The notes beneath the pieces were generated by a model. That model worked only from the letters and a program-made list of their open reading frames with translations, did not search any database and had not been told where the DNA came from. From Muribaculaceae bacterium (GTDB taxonomy: Bacteria; Bacteroidota; Bacteroidia; Bacteroidales; Muribaculaceae), in assembly GCA_022510505.1 (NCBI GenBank), contig JAFLTL010000006.1, positions 33,867 to 97,866 on the forward strand: a stretch of DNA of 64,000 bases. Reading direction: 5' to 3'. Of the stretch, positions 9,785 through 19,115 are shown in pieces. A program made the position numbers and the translations under genes. Every line of letters starts with the position of its first letter. The first letter of the stretch is position 1.

Positions 9785-9813
9785 TTGTATATATCTTTAT
9801 ATTTTTATCTTTG
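9785..9813 (+). promoter_or_regulatory. Bacteroidetes-type promoter of the peptidoglycan-salvage island
   Basis: TATCTTTG at 9806-9813 matches the -7 consensus exactly. TTG at 9785-9787 is the best -33 candidate, with an 18-base spacer. Transcription would start near 9819, upstream of the ATG at 9837, so a GTG at 9813 in the same frame is not a credible start. Confidence 0.65.
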
Positions 9814-9836
9814 TGAGAAATACAACCTTAAATCAA

Positions 9837-12821
9837 ATGATAGTAAGAAAGAGAATTTTAGCCAGTATTGCGTCGATAGTAACGACCGTGATATTCATGG
9901 GTTTCAGTGTGAAAGCGGAGACCCTTGAGGAGAGATTGGCTGAAGCATATCAGTCATGGATTCCTGCTCATACAGAAGTGGGTAAGATAAAAGTCAAGTC
10001 GGTAAAAGTAAACGACAAGAAGAAGACGGTAACGATTACTGTAAATGAGGCAGGTTATGATCTGAGTTATAGCGCTGAGAGTTACGAAGGTTTGAAAAAG
10101 GCCTTAGCTGAAGTTCTCCCCCAGTCACAGAAGAACTATGATATAAAAATAATAGCGGAGAAGACTCCAGTCGAAGATTTGATTTTGGGTCAGAAACGCA
10201 TGAATAAAGCTCCTACAGAGAAGAAGCCCTTTGTAGTCAGGACATGGATGGAAGAGGCTCCTAAGGGTTTAGACGGAACGAACATAGCAGTATGGCAGAG
10301 TCACGGATGGTATTTTGAGCCAAAGTTAAACCGTTGGGAGTGGCAACGTGCAAGAATCTTCCAGACGGTCGAAGATTTGTATACACAGGGCTATGTGATG
10401 CCATTTCTGATGCCGATGCTTGAGAATGCCGGAGCATACGTGATGAGCCCACGCGAGCGTGACATTCAACCGGTAGAGATAATCGTTGATGAAGACGGTG
10501 GTTATGCCTACAAGGAAGGATATAAGGAGCAGAACGGTCATAACAAATGGAAAAAAGGCGGTACGGGCTTCGGTTATAAGAAAGATGTGCTGCATAACGG
10601 GGACAATCCTTTCAAAGATGGAAGTTTCCGTCAGGTTCAGAGTGTGGACCGTGAATCGCAGCAGTCGACAGTAACTTATAGTGCGGATATACCGGAGCAA
10701 GGGGATTATGCAGTGTATGTGTCCTATGCCACAGTACCTAAGAGCGCAACTAAGGTACCTTATACGGTTCATTCTTTAAGAGGAGACCAAACTGCGACGG
10801 TCAACCAGTCGATGGGCGGAGGCACCTGGGTTTATCTGGGTCATTTTCCATTTGCGAAGGGAGTCCAGGAAATAGTTACCCTTTCTAATGTTGTACCGGG
10901 CGAGAATGGCATAGTTACGGCTGATGCCATAAAGATTGGCGGTGGAATGGGAAATGTGGCACGCACTCCGGCTGAACCGCTAGACAGCATAGATTATGTT
11001 CCGACTTTGAGCAATTATCCACGTTTTACCGAAGGTGCAAAATATTGGCTTCAATGGGCAGGGATGCCGGATAGTATTTATTCTCCGAGTGAGTTTGTTA
11101 ACGACTATGTTGATGACTATCGCAGTCGCGGTTTATGGGTGAACTATATGAGCGGAGGTTCGTCGATGAATCCGAAAGAAGAGGGATTGAAAGTCCCGAT
11201 AGATTTGTCAATGGCATGGCACACAGATGCAGGTACCACGTTGGATGATTCGATCATCGGAACTTTGAGCATATACAGTATAGACAAGGGGAATCCCTTA
11301 GGTAACGGAGGTTCACGTCTTGCTTCGAGAGATTTAGCCGACCTGGTTCAGACTCAGATTGTAGAGGACGTCAGAGCTCAGTATGAGCCCGATTGGTCAC
11401 GAAGGAAGTTGTGGGACAGAGAATATGCCGAGTGTCGTTCTCCTATGGTTCCGTCGTTGTTATTGGAATTATTGAGTCACCAGAACTTTGCCGATATGAA
11501 GTATGGTCTAGACCCGGCCTTCCGTTTCTCAGTGTCTCGTGCGGTTTATAAGGGAATGCTGAAATATATTGCTAATCGTGACGGTGTGGACTATGTAGTT
11601 CAACCTTTACCGGTCAGGGCGTTTGACATATCCCATGACGAGTCTTCGGAAAGTGATCGTGATTTCATCCTAAGTTGGAGAGAGACGGTAGATTCTTTGG
11701 AGCCGACAGCAATTCCTACATATTATCTTGTGGAAATGAGGGTAAATGATGGAGGCTTCAAGCAGGTTGCAAAGACACAGGAGCCGCGCTGGGAATTCAA
11801 GCGTGCCCAGTCGGACACAATCTATTCTTTCCGCGTAATCGCAGGAAACGATGGTGGCATCAGCTTCCCATCGGAGATTCTTAGTTTAGGTTTAAGCAGT
11901 AAACGCGGTGAGGAGGTCACTGTAGTCAACAGCTTCACTCGAGTCTCGGCTCCTGACTGGTTTGAGGCTGGTGAGATTGCCGGTTTCCATGACGAGAGAG
12001 ACCATGGTGTTCCTTATATACAAGATATAAGTTTCATTGGCAGTCAATTTGAGTTCCGCAGAGAGATTCCGTGGATGGATGATGATGCAGCCGGTTTCGG
12101 TGCGAGCCGTGCAAATTATGAGAAAGATGTAATAGCAGGCAACACATTTGATTATCCCTATATCCACGGTCAGTCGATTTTAGCCGCCGGACATTCTTTT
12201 ATATCAAAGAGTGTAGAAGCATTTGTAGACCCGATTGTTGGTGGAACTACCAACAAAATAGTGGATCTTATCCTTGGGAAACAGAAAGAGATACCGATAG
12301 GGCGCGGGATACTCGGAACAAAGTATAAAGGGTTCACACCTGAGCTTCAATCGGCGATAGAAAGACACACATTGGAGGGCGGAAGTATTCTGGTGACGGG
12401 TTCCTACGTGGCGAGTGATCTTTGGGACAACCGTTATTCGACACCTGAAGTGATGGAAAAAGACAAGCTTTTCGCTCAGGAAGTTCTTGGATTCACATGG
12501 CGAGTTGGCCAGGCTTCGGTAACCGGTGAAGCTTATCAAGTTCCAATCAGATTCAAATCGTTTACCGGAGGTGAATACACTTTTTCTCCGGAACTGAATG
12601 CCGACAGTTATGCTGTTGAATCGCCTGATTCGTTCTATGCTACGGATTCTCAGAAGGGAGCGACCTTGATGAGATATACGGAAAACAATCTAGTAGCAGC
12701 AACGGCGATGGATGCAGGGACCTACAAGACGGTGATAATTGGTTTCCCGTTTGAAGTTATAAAAGACGAGGGTTCGAGAAACAGCTTGATGGAGCAGGTT
12801 CTCAACTTCTTCGGTAAATAA
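9837..12821 (+). CDS. Secreted N-acetylmuramoyl-L-alanine amidase-like protein with inserted golvesin-C-like domain
   Basis: The 994-residue protein has a signal peptide ending near VKA. A first amidase-3-like half spans about 125-215, with His156 (QSHGW) and Glu168 (RWEWQ) followed by LENAGAYVMSPRERD, like the family's L..aGa.V..TR..D. A beta-sandwich resembling golvesin C-terminal domains follows (about 260-370; ADIPEQGDYAVYVSY, WVYLGHFPF, ADAIKIGGG). A second amidase half spans about 395-580, with His462 (AWHTD) and Glu544 (SLLLELLSHQN). A fibronectin-III-like domain and a roughly 280-residue C-terminal domain complete it. All four residue types of an amidase zinc/catalytic set are present. 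Such proteins are often just called golvesin-C or xanthan lyase proteins; the amidase reading is my inference from motifs and context. Confidence 0.75.
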   Translation: MIVRKRILASIASIVTTVIFMGFSVKAETLEERLAEAYQSWIPAHTEVGKIKVKSVKVNDKKKTVTITVNEAGYDLSYSAESYEGLKKALAEVLPQSQKNYDIKIIAEKTPVEDLILGQKRMNKAPTEKKPFVVRTWMEEAPKGLDGTNIAVWQSHGWYFEPKLNRWEWQRARIFQTVEDLYTQGYVMPFLMPMLENAGAYVMSPRERDIQPVEIIVDEDGGYAYKEGYKEQNGHNKWKKGGTGFGYKKDVLHNGDNPFKDGSFRQVQSVDRESQQSTVTYSADIPEQGDYAVYVSYATVPKSATKVPYTVHSLRGDQTATVNQSMGGGTWVYLGHFPFAKGVQEIVTLSNVVPGENGIVTADAIKIGGGMGNVARTPAEPLDSIDYVPTLSNYPRFTEGAKYWLQWAGMPDSIYSPSEFVNDYVDDYRSRGLWVNYMSGGSSMNPKEEGLKVPIDLSMAWHTDAGTTLDDSIIGTLSIYSIDKGNPLGNGGSRLASRDLADLVQTQIVEDVRAQYEPDWSRRKLWDREYAECRSPMVPSLLLELLSHQNFADMKYGLDPAFRFSVSRAVYKGMLKYIANRDGVDYVVQPLPVRAFDISHDESSESDRDFILSWRETVDSLEPTAIPTYYLVEMRVNDGGFKQVAKTQEPRWEFKRAQSDTIYSFRVIAGNDGGISFPSEILSLGLSSKRGEEVTVVNSFTRVSAPDWFEAGEIAGFHDERDHGVPYIQDISFIGSQFEFRREIPWMDDDAAGFGASRANYEKDVIAGNTFDYPYIHGQSILAAGHSFISKSVEAFVDPIVGGTTNKIVDLILGKQKEIPIGRGILGTKYKGFTPELQSAIERHTLEGGSILVTGSYVASDLWDNRYSTPEVMEKDKLFAQEVLGFTWRVGQASVTGEAYQVPIRFKSFTGGEYTFSPELNADSYAVESPDSFYATDSQKGATLMRYTENNLVAATAMDAGTYKTVIIGFPFEVIKDEGSRNSLMEQVLNFFGK

Positions 12822-12862
12822 GGAAAAGTTTAACACTAAGCATACAATCAATCACAAACAAT

Positions 12863-14365
12863 ATGGAATGTATTTTTTTACCTTACGCTAATCCCAATCA
12901 GATCAAGGGGACATTAGAGAATCTGAAGAAGTCAGGTTTGGAACTTAAAGTATTTCTTCTAGCTACAGGAGAAGATGCCACCCCGTTGGACGGCTGTGAA
13001 TTCATAAAATGCGAGAGCGGATTGAATTCCACGGCAACATTGAAACTAATAGCAGAAGCTTCGGTAAAGGAAAATTGCGACGTGATTTTCTACTATCAGA
13101 AGTATGACACATTGTTGCCCGGTTACAATGGTTTACAACGTTTTGTTCAGGTAATAGATGATGCATCGGTAGCGATGGCCTACTCGGATTATTACTCCAT
13201 CAAGTCGGACGGAACAAAAGAGAATCATCCGGTAATTGACCTTCAGCCCGGAGCATTGAGAGACGATTTTAACTTCGGTTCATTATTGGCATTCTCAGCT
13301 GTAGATTTCATTAGTGAAGTCGAGGTATTGGAAGATTACAAGGCAGCGGGTCTGTATGCTTTAAGACTGGAGTTAATGTATGGTTCAGGTGTGTTCCATA
13401 TTGGAGAATACCTCTATACTGACATAGAGACAGACCATCGATTGTCGGGTGAAAAGATGTTTGACTATGTAGATCCACGTAACCGAGCATCGCAGATAGA
13501 GATGGAAAAGGCATGCACGGAGTATCTGAAGGAGATTGGTGCATGGCTAGGTCCGGAAAAGAGTTTGATAGATTTTGAGGAAGGTGACTTCCCGGTAGAA
13601 GCGAGCGTTATCATTCCGGTTAGAAACCGAGTTAGAACGATAAAAGACGCTGTAGACAGTGTTTTGTCACAAAAGGCCGACTTCAAGTATAATGTGATAG
13701 TAGTGGACAATCACAGTACGGACGGTACGACGGAAGTACTTAAAGGATATGCCGGTGACGAACGGGTTGTACACGTGATTCCCGACAGGGATGATTTGGG
13801 AATCGGCGGTTGCTGGAACTATGGAGCGGCTTTGAAACAGTGTGGTCGTTTCACATTGCAACTTGACAGCGATGACCTTTACAGTGATGACAACGTAATA
13901 CAAAGGATAGTTGACGAGTTCAAGAAACAGAGATGTGCAATGGTAATCGGAAGCTACATGCTGACAGACATCAACAAGAACCCGTTACCCCCCGGAATAA
14001 TAGACCATCGTGAATGGACCGATGATAACGGAGCGAACAATGCACTACGTATCAATGGACTGGGAGCTCCGCGTTGCTTCTACACCCCGGTATTAAGAGA
14101 ATACAAGCTTCCCAACACGAGCTACGGTGAGGATTACGCATTGGGTTTGAGAATATCCAGGACTTTCAAGATTGGCAGAATATATGATGTTTTGTATTTG
14201 TGCCGTCGATGGGAAGACAATTCCGATGCAGCGTTGGACGTTAACAAGATGAATGCCCACAACCGTTACAAGGACAGCATCAGGACCGAGGAGCTGAGGG
14301 CTCGCATAGCGTTGAATGACGAGGCAGATTTTGATTTTCCCGAGGACTGGGATGAAGTTGACTAA
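12863..14365 (+). CDS. Two-module family 2 glycosyltransferase
   Basis: The protein has 500 residues. The C-terminal module (about 247-470) is a clear GT-A family 2 enzyme: ASVIIPVRNRVRTIKDAV, VVDNHSTDGT, a QLDSDD metal/nucleotide motif near residue 334 and a GEDYALGLRIS motif. The N-terminal module (about 1-230) has the same order of elements (FLPYANPNQIKGTLENLKKSGLE, DVIFYYQKYDTL, AYSDYYSI) but lacks a clear DxD, so it looks like a degenerate second GT-A fold. There is no signal peptide or membrane helix, so it is cytoplasmic. It lies 41 bp after the amidase gene and 1 bp before the DUF4922 gene. The acceptor and donor are unknown. Confidence 0.85.
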   Translation: MECIFLPYANPNQIKGTLENLKKSGLELKVFLLATGEDATPLDGCEFIKCESGLNSTATLKLIAEASVKENCDVIFYYQKYDTLLPGYNGLQRFVQVIDDASVAMAYSDYYSIKSDGTKENHPVIDLQPGALRDDFNFGSLLAFSAVDFISEVEVLEDYKAAGLYALRLELMYGSGVFHIGEYLYTDIETDHRLSGEKMFDYVDPRNRASQIEMEKACTEYLKEIGAWLGPEKSLIDFEEGDFPVEASVIIPVRNRVRTIKDAVDSVLSQKADFKYNVIVVDNHSTDGTTEVLKGYAGDERVVHVIPDRDDLGIGGCWNYGAALKQCGRFTLQLDSDDLYSDDNVIQRIVDEFKKQRCAMVIGSYMLTDINKNPLPPGIIDHREWTDDNGANNALRINGLGAPRCFYTPVLREYKLPNTSYGEDYALGLRISRTFKIGRIYDVLYLCRRWEDNSDAALDVNKMNAHNRYKDSIRTEELRARIALNDEADFDFPEDWDEVD

Positions 14366-14366
14366 T

Positions 14367-15206
14367 ATGAAAATAGATATCGACGGTTTTCTGGCCTCAC
14401 AGAAGCGAGACTATCCAGCGGCCGCGACTGGTTATGAAGCCTTGAAAGGTGTTAAGGTCAAGGAATTTGATCTTGACGGATGTAGAGTAAAGGTTCAGTT
14501 CAATCCAGCGCGAGCGGTGTCATCGGGAGCCAAAGTCGACAAAAAGAGTATAGCGGCGCGTCCCTGTTTTCTCTGCGAGAAGAACAGGGATCCGCGTCAG
14601 ACTAACATACCGTGGAAAAATGGCAAATATGAGATTCTGATAAATCCGTTTCCCATATTTCCTCGTCATCTAACAATACCGGCGACAGGTCATCATTTGC
14701 AGACGATTGGAGGCAGGATAGGCGACATGTTTGATCTTGCGAGGGAGCTTGATGGCTTCACGGTATTTTATAATGGACCACGATGTGGAGCCTCAGCACC
14801 CGACCACATGCATTTCCAGGCTGGTGACAGCAGTTTTCTGCCCATATGGGAATGGATTGAAAGCGGCAAGAAAACTCCGATGGACATCAGGATAATAGAT
14901 GCAACGAGTTCAGAAGAGGCTTCAGTCAAGTTCGAAGAGTTGATAAAGGATCTTGTAGTACCCGAGGGGGATCAAGAACCGATGATGAATGTTCTGGCTA
15001 AATCTAACGGTGAGGGTGTCAGAATTCTGGTGATCCCTCGCAAACGTCATCGTCCGTCGTTTTACGACAATGAGGGTGAAGAAGGAATGATGATAAGTCC
15101 GGCTTCGGTGGATTTAGGCGGGGTTTTCATTTTACCTAGGGAGATTGATTTTAATAGAATAGACAGTCAAACTTTGAAAAAGGTTTACGAGGAAGTTACT
15201 TTATGA
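14367..15206 (+). CDS. DUF4922 protein, GalT/HIT-like nucleotidyltransferase or phosphorylase
   Basis: The 279-residue protein carries RPCFLC (Cys67, Cys70) and His101 in FPRHLTIP, a pattern like the zinc site of GalT-type proteins. It also has DHMHFQ (His147, His149, Gln151), matching the HxHxQ active-site motif of the HIT/GalT superfamily, after NGPRCGASAP. Those enzymes transfer or phosphorolyse nucleotide-linked phosphates, often of sugars. The exact substrate is unknown. The start is the ATG 1 bp after the glycosyltransferase stop; an upstream in-frame codon would overlap that gene. It overlaps the next gene by 4 bp (ATGA), so all three are translationally linked. Confidence 0.8.
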   Translation: MKIDIDGFLASQKRDYPAAATGYEALKGVKVKEFDLDGCRVKVQFNPARAVSSGAKVDKKSIAARPCFLCEKNRDPRQTNIPWKNGKYEILINPFPIFPRHLTIPATGHHLQTIGGRIGDMFDLARELDGFTVFYNGPRCGASAPDHMHFQAGDSSFLPIWEWIESGKKTPMDIRIIDATSSEEASVKFEELIKDLVVPEGDQEPMMNVLAKSNGEGVRILVIPRKRHRPSFYDNEGEEGMMISPASVDLGGVFILPREIDFNRIDSQTLKKVYEEVTL

Positions 15207-16399
15207 AGGGAAAAGAACCAGTAGTCAGGGTTGGCATTATGTCGGCTTCGGAGATAGAAGTCAAGTTTCTTGGTGACAAGAATGAATTTGAACTAAAGGA
15301 TGTCACCATAGGGATAAATTTCCATTGGGAGCGTAAAGAGAACCAGCGTTTCAGAGGGGAATTAGAAATTCTTCGGAATGAAGACGGGACGGCAACAGCG
15401 GTCAATGCGATTCCGATGGAAGAATATCTTAAGAGTGTTATTTCATCGGAGATGAGTGCGACTTCCAGCATGGAGCTTCTCAAGGCACATTCGGTTATTT
15501 CAAGAAGCTGGCTTCTAGCTCAGATAGACCGTAAAAGAAGATACAACGGTAAAGATGACCCGAAAGCAGAGGATCGTAGTGAAACTGAAGAAAAAATAGT
15601 CAGATGGTACGACCGCGACGATCACGACAAGTTTGATGTTTGTGCCGACGATCATTGCCAGAGATATCAGGGTGTCACTCGTATGACATCCAAAACGGTG
15701 GAAGAAGCTGTTGAAGCAACCCGTGGAGAAGTTCTAATGATGGACAATGAAATTTGTGATGCTCGATTCTCGAAATGTTGCGGAGGAGTGATGGAAGTTT
15801 TCCAGAACTGCTGGGAACCAAAAGATCACGGTTATCTTCGTCCTTTGCGGGATGATGAACATCCAAAGGAGAATGTTCCCGATTTAACGGTTGAAAGTTC
15901 GGCAAAAGATTGGATTGAGAGTGAGGAAGCCTCATTCTGTAACACGAAAGATCGTGCGTTGCTTGAGCAGGTTCTCAACCATTATGACCGCGAAGATATC
16001 AGTTTCTATCGTTGGGAAGAGACCTTCTTGCCCGGAGAACTTGACAATTTGGTTAAAGAGCGTTCGGGGATTGATTTTGGAGAGATTCTCGAGATAACTC
16101 CTGTTAGAAGGGGTCCTTCGGGAAGAATATATCTTCTGAAGATATCGGGGACAAAAAAGACAGTATTGGTTGGCAAGGAATTGGAAATCAGGAAATGGTT
16201 TTCAAAGAGCCATTTGAAGAGTTCGGCCTTCATTGTTGAAAAGACTCCGGAAGGAGGCTGGATAATGAAAGGTGCAGGCTGGGGCCATGGTGTAGGGTTG
16301 TGTCAGATAGGTGCAGCTGTGATGGCATCAAAGGGATACGGATACAAAGAGATATTGAGTCATTATTTCCCCGGTTCAACTCTTGAAAAGATTTATTAG
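15203..16399 (+). CDS. SpoIID/LytB domain protein
   Basis: The 398-residue protein has the SpoIID core: an IPMEEYLKSVISSEMS motif with Glu83 at the position of the family's catalytic Glu, then LLKAHSVISRSWLL. Its C-terminus is the typical GAGWGHGVGLCQIGA...GYGYKEILSHYFPG. SpoIID proteins are lytic transglycosylases acting on peptidoglycan stripped of stem peptides; LytB proteins enhance amidases. No signal peptide or membrane helix is visible at the N-terminus (MKGKEPVVRVGIMSASEIEV), which is odd for an exported enzyme. It overlaps the DUF4922 gene by 4 bp and lies 41 bp before the permease. Confidence 0.9.
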   Translation: MKGKEPVVRVGIMSASEIEVKFLGDKNEFELKDVTIGINFHWERKENQRFRGELEILRNEDGTATAVNAIPMEEYLKSVISSEMSATSSMELLKAHSVISRSWLLAQIDRKRRYNGKDDPKAEDRSETEEKIVRWYDRDDHDKFDVCADDHCQRYQGVTRMTSKTVEEAVEATRGEVLMMDNEICDARFSKCCGGVMEVFQNCWEPKDHGYLRPLRDDEHPKENVPDLTVESSAKDWIESEEASFCNTKDRALLEQVLNHYDREDISFYRWEETFLPGELDNLVKERSGIDFGEILEITPVRRGPSGRIYLLKISGTKKTVLVGKELEIRKWFSKSHLKSSAFIVEKTPEGGWIMKGAGWGHGVGLCQIGAAVMASKGYGYKEILSHYFPGSTLEKIY

Positions 16400-16440
16400 A
16401 CCAGCGGATTAGAATATTATCACAAAAGAACAGAATTGCA

Positions 16441-17793
16441 ATGGATCAGATCAGGACGAGAAATCCATGGTGTTGGATTCCGACATTATATTTTGCACAA
16501 GGAATACCTTTCATCTTCATCAACATGGTGTCGATGGTGTTGTTCACTCGTTTGGGTATGTCGGAGACCGATGCTGCGTTATATACTGGATGGCTATATT
16601 TGCCATGGGTTATAAAACCTTTCTGGGGCCCAATAGTAGATATATTTCGCACAAAGAGATGGTGGACGGTAGTGATGCAGATATGCATTGCAGCCGGTTT
16701 GGCGGGTATAGCGTTTACACTGCCTCTTCCGTCATCGGAGGATATAGTGAAAGGAGTGCCAATGAGTGCGTTCACTATAGCATTATGTTTCTATGTATTC
16801 ACGGCGTTCTGTTCGGCCACTCATGACATAGCGTCGGACGGTTTCTACATGATAGCGTTGGACACGAATCAACAGAGTGTATTTGTTGGTATCAGGTCTA
16901 CGTTCTATCGTTGTGCGAATGTTTTTGGTCAGGGAGGACTTGTGATAATTGCCGGTGCGATGGAAGCGTTCGGCGGTGTAGCGATGGGCTGGAAGTATAC
17001 AGTGGCTATATGTGCTATATTCTTTGGTTTGGTTTCGATTTATCACCTTTTCATCCTTCCTTATCCGAGTAGTGACCGTGCTGTGGGTAACACTTCGGAG
17101 AAGAAGTCGATTGTCGACATTCTGAAGGAGTTCGGTGGTTCGTTCGCCACGTTCTTCATGAAGAAGCATGTTTTCCTTGCCATATTGTTCATGTTGCTAT
17201 ACAGATTGCCGGAGGCACAAGTTGTCAAATTGTGTCAGCCATTCCTTTTGGCTCCAAGAGACATGGGCGGTTTGGGGATGACCCAAACCGAGGTTGGTTT
17301 CGCCTATGGTACCTTGGCTATCATTGGTTTGACCGTTGGCGGTATAATTGGTGGTATATGTGCGGCTCAAGGTGGTTTGAGAAAATGGATATGGCCGATG
17401 GCTTTGGCAACCTCGCTTAACTGTGTTGCTTATATCTTCCTATCCAATGTGCAACCCGACTACGGTTTGGTCAGTGGAAAAGTCCAGATTTACTGCGCAA
17501 TAATTTTGGAGCAGTTTGCCTATGGTTTTGGGTTTACGGCATTCATGTTGTTCATGATGTATTTCGCCGAGGGTCCTTATAAGACCTCTCATTATGCAAT
17601 ATGCACAGCGTTTATGGCGTTAGGAATGATGTTGCCAGGCATGGCAGCAGGTTGGATCAAGGAGGTTCTTATGGGGAACTCCTATGCAAGTTTCTTCTTC
17701 TGGGTTTTGGGTTGTAATGTTGCGACGTGGATAGTTACGGGTTTAGTTCGTCGCCATATAGATCCGGCGTATGGTGCCAAGAAGAAAGAGTGA
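16441..17793 (+). CDS. MFS permease, AmpG-like
   Basis: The 450-residue protein has about 12 hydrophobic helices. The N-terminus NPWCWIPTLYFAQGIPFIFINMVS resembles AmpG-family permeases, which import anhydromuropeptides or GlcNAc-anhydroMurNAc peptides from the periplasm. The inter-helix motif GPIVDIFRTKRWW is the MFS signature loop, and the second half begins after KSIVDILKEFGGSF. It sits between the SpoIID and NamZ-like genes, which supports a peptidoglycan fragment as cargo. Substrate assignment rests on family and context. Confidence 0.85.
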   Translation: MDQIRTRNPWCWIPTLYFAQGIPFIFINMVSMVLFTRLGMSETDAALYTGWLYLPWVIKPFWGPIVDIFRTKRWWTVVMQICIAAGLAGIAFTLPLPSSEDIVKGVPMSAFTIALCFYVFTAFCSATHDIASDGFYMIALDTNQQSVFVGIRSTFYRCANVFGQGGLVIIAGAMEAFGGVAMGWKYTVAICAIFFGLVSIYHLFILPYPSSDRAVGNTSEKKSIVDILKEFGGSFATFFMKKHVFLAILFMLLYRLPEAQVVKLCQPFLLAPRDMGGLGMTQTEVGFAYGTLAIIGLTVGGIIGGICAAQGGLRKWIWPMALATSLNCVAYIFLSNVQPDYGLVSGKVQIYCAIILEQFAYGFGFTAFMLFMMYFAEGPYKTSHYAICTAFMALGMMLPGMAAGWIKEVLMGNSYASFFFWVLGCNVATWIVTGLVRRHIDPAYGAKKKE

Positions 17794-17840
17794 ATATAGA
17801 AAGAAAAAAATAGGCTTAGATAGTCATTAATGATACAAGC

Positions 17841-19073
17841 ATGAAAAAAGAATTACTAACATTCGGTGTTTTTTTGATATTCGCCATCAGTTTGGGCGCA
17901 CAGGTAAAACCGGGAATAGAGGTTCTACGAGATCGTAATTTCGATGTTCTAAAGGGTAAAAGGGTTGGCCTAATAACGAACCCGACAGGCGTTGACAACG
18001 ATTTGAAATCGACGGTTGACATTTTCTTTGAAGCCGAGGATGTTGATTTGACGGCATTATATGGGCCTGAGCACGGAGTCAGGGGAGACGCTCATGCAGG
18101 AGTAGAAGTGACAAACGATGTTGACCCTAAAACCGGAGTCCAGGTTTATTCGATTTTTGGCAAGACGAGAAAACCCACTGACGAGATGCTGGAAAACATA
18201 GACGTGATGGTCTATGATATACAAGACAACGGTTGTCGTTCGTTCACATTCATATCGTCGATGGCCAACGCGATGGATGCATGCGCAAAACTTGGGAAGG
18301 AATTTGTTGTTCTGGATCGTCCCAATCCAATAGGAGGCGAGAAGGTTGAAGGTAACATAACGGAACCCGATTGTATTTCTTTCGTCAGTCAGTTGCCAAT
18401 ACCTTATCTATATGGTTTGACGCCGGGAGAACTTGCAAATTATATAAATGAGGAAGGTTTGTTGGAATCAGGAAAGAAAGTCAATTTGACAGTGGTTCCG
18501 ATGGAAGGTTGGGAGCGTGACATGAGTTTTTCGGAAACAGGGATGCCTTGGGTCCTTCCATCGCCTCACATACCCACGCCTGAGACGGCATTATATTATC
18601 CGGCCAGTGGGATTCTTGGCGAACTATATTTCATAAATATCGGTATTGGTTACACGTTGCCGTTCAAGTTGTTTGCGGCTCCGTGGATAGATAAGCCCGA
18701 TGAATTGGCCCAAAGGATGAATGATTTGGGAATTCCCGGCATCAAGTTTCGTCCGATATATTTCAAGCCATTTTACAGCACGTCGAGTGGAGAAGATATT
18801 GCTGGCGTTGAGTTCTATGTAACTGACGCTAACGTTGCTCCTTTGACATTGGTGCAATTTTATATAATGCAGGAATTGGCAGAGATGTATCCTGAACATA
18901 AGGCTATGTCAATCGACGGTTCGACACGATATAACATGTTTGATAAGGTCGCCGGCAGCAAGAAAATACGCGAGGAATTTTCGCGACGGAACCGTGTGGA
19001 GGACATACTTCCGATTTGGAACAAGGATGCCGATAATTTTAAGGAATCGACCAAAGCCTATAGATTATATTGA
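17841..19073 (+). CDS. namZ: NamZ-like exo-beta-N-acetylmuramidase (DUF1343)
   Basis: The 410-residue protein starts with a signal peptide (MKKELLTFGVFLIFAISLGAQ). DUF1343 signatures follow in order: RVGLITNPTG, LYGPEHGVRGDAHAG, YSIFGKTRKPT, MVYDIQDNGCRSFTF and VLDRPNPIGG. Characterised members (NamZ of Bacillus subtilis and Tannerella forsythia) remove terminal MurNAc from the non-reducing end of peptidoglycan glycans, giving free MurNAc outside the cytoplasm. The downstream MurT-, MurK- and MurQ-like genes would consume that product, which makes this assignment strong. Confidence 0.9.
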   Translation: MKKELLTFGVFLIFAISLGAQVKPGIEVLRDRNFDVLKGKRVGLITNPTGVDNDLKSTVDIFFEAEDVDLTALYGPEHGVRGDAHAGVEVTNDVDPKTGVQVYSIFGKTRKPTDEMLENIDVMVYDIQDNGCRSFTFISSMANAMDACAKLGKEFVVLDRPNPIGGEKVEGNITEPDCISFVSQLPIPYLYGLTPGELANYINEEGLLESGKKVNLTVVPMEGWERDMSFSETGMPWVLPSPHIPTPETALYYPASGILGELYFINIGIGYTLPFKLFAAPWIDKPDELAQRMNDLGIPGIKFRPIYFKPFYSTSSGEDIAGVEFYVTDANVAPLTLVQFYIMQELAEMYPEHKAMSIDGSTRYNMFDKVAGSKKIREEFSRRNRVEDILPIWNKDADNFKESTKAYRLY

Positions 19074-19115
19074 TTGGAATCGGCGTTGTTTTAAAACCAA
19101 AGGAAATTTTAAGGA

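Noticed and set aside
10326..10772. A 148-codon open frame antisense to the amidase gene
   Set aside because: Its translation has no recognisable motif and the opposite strand carries a well-supported coding sequence.
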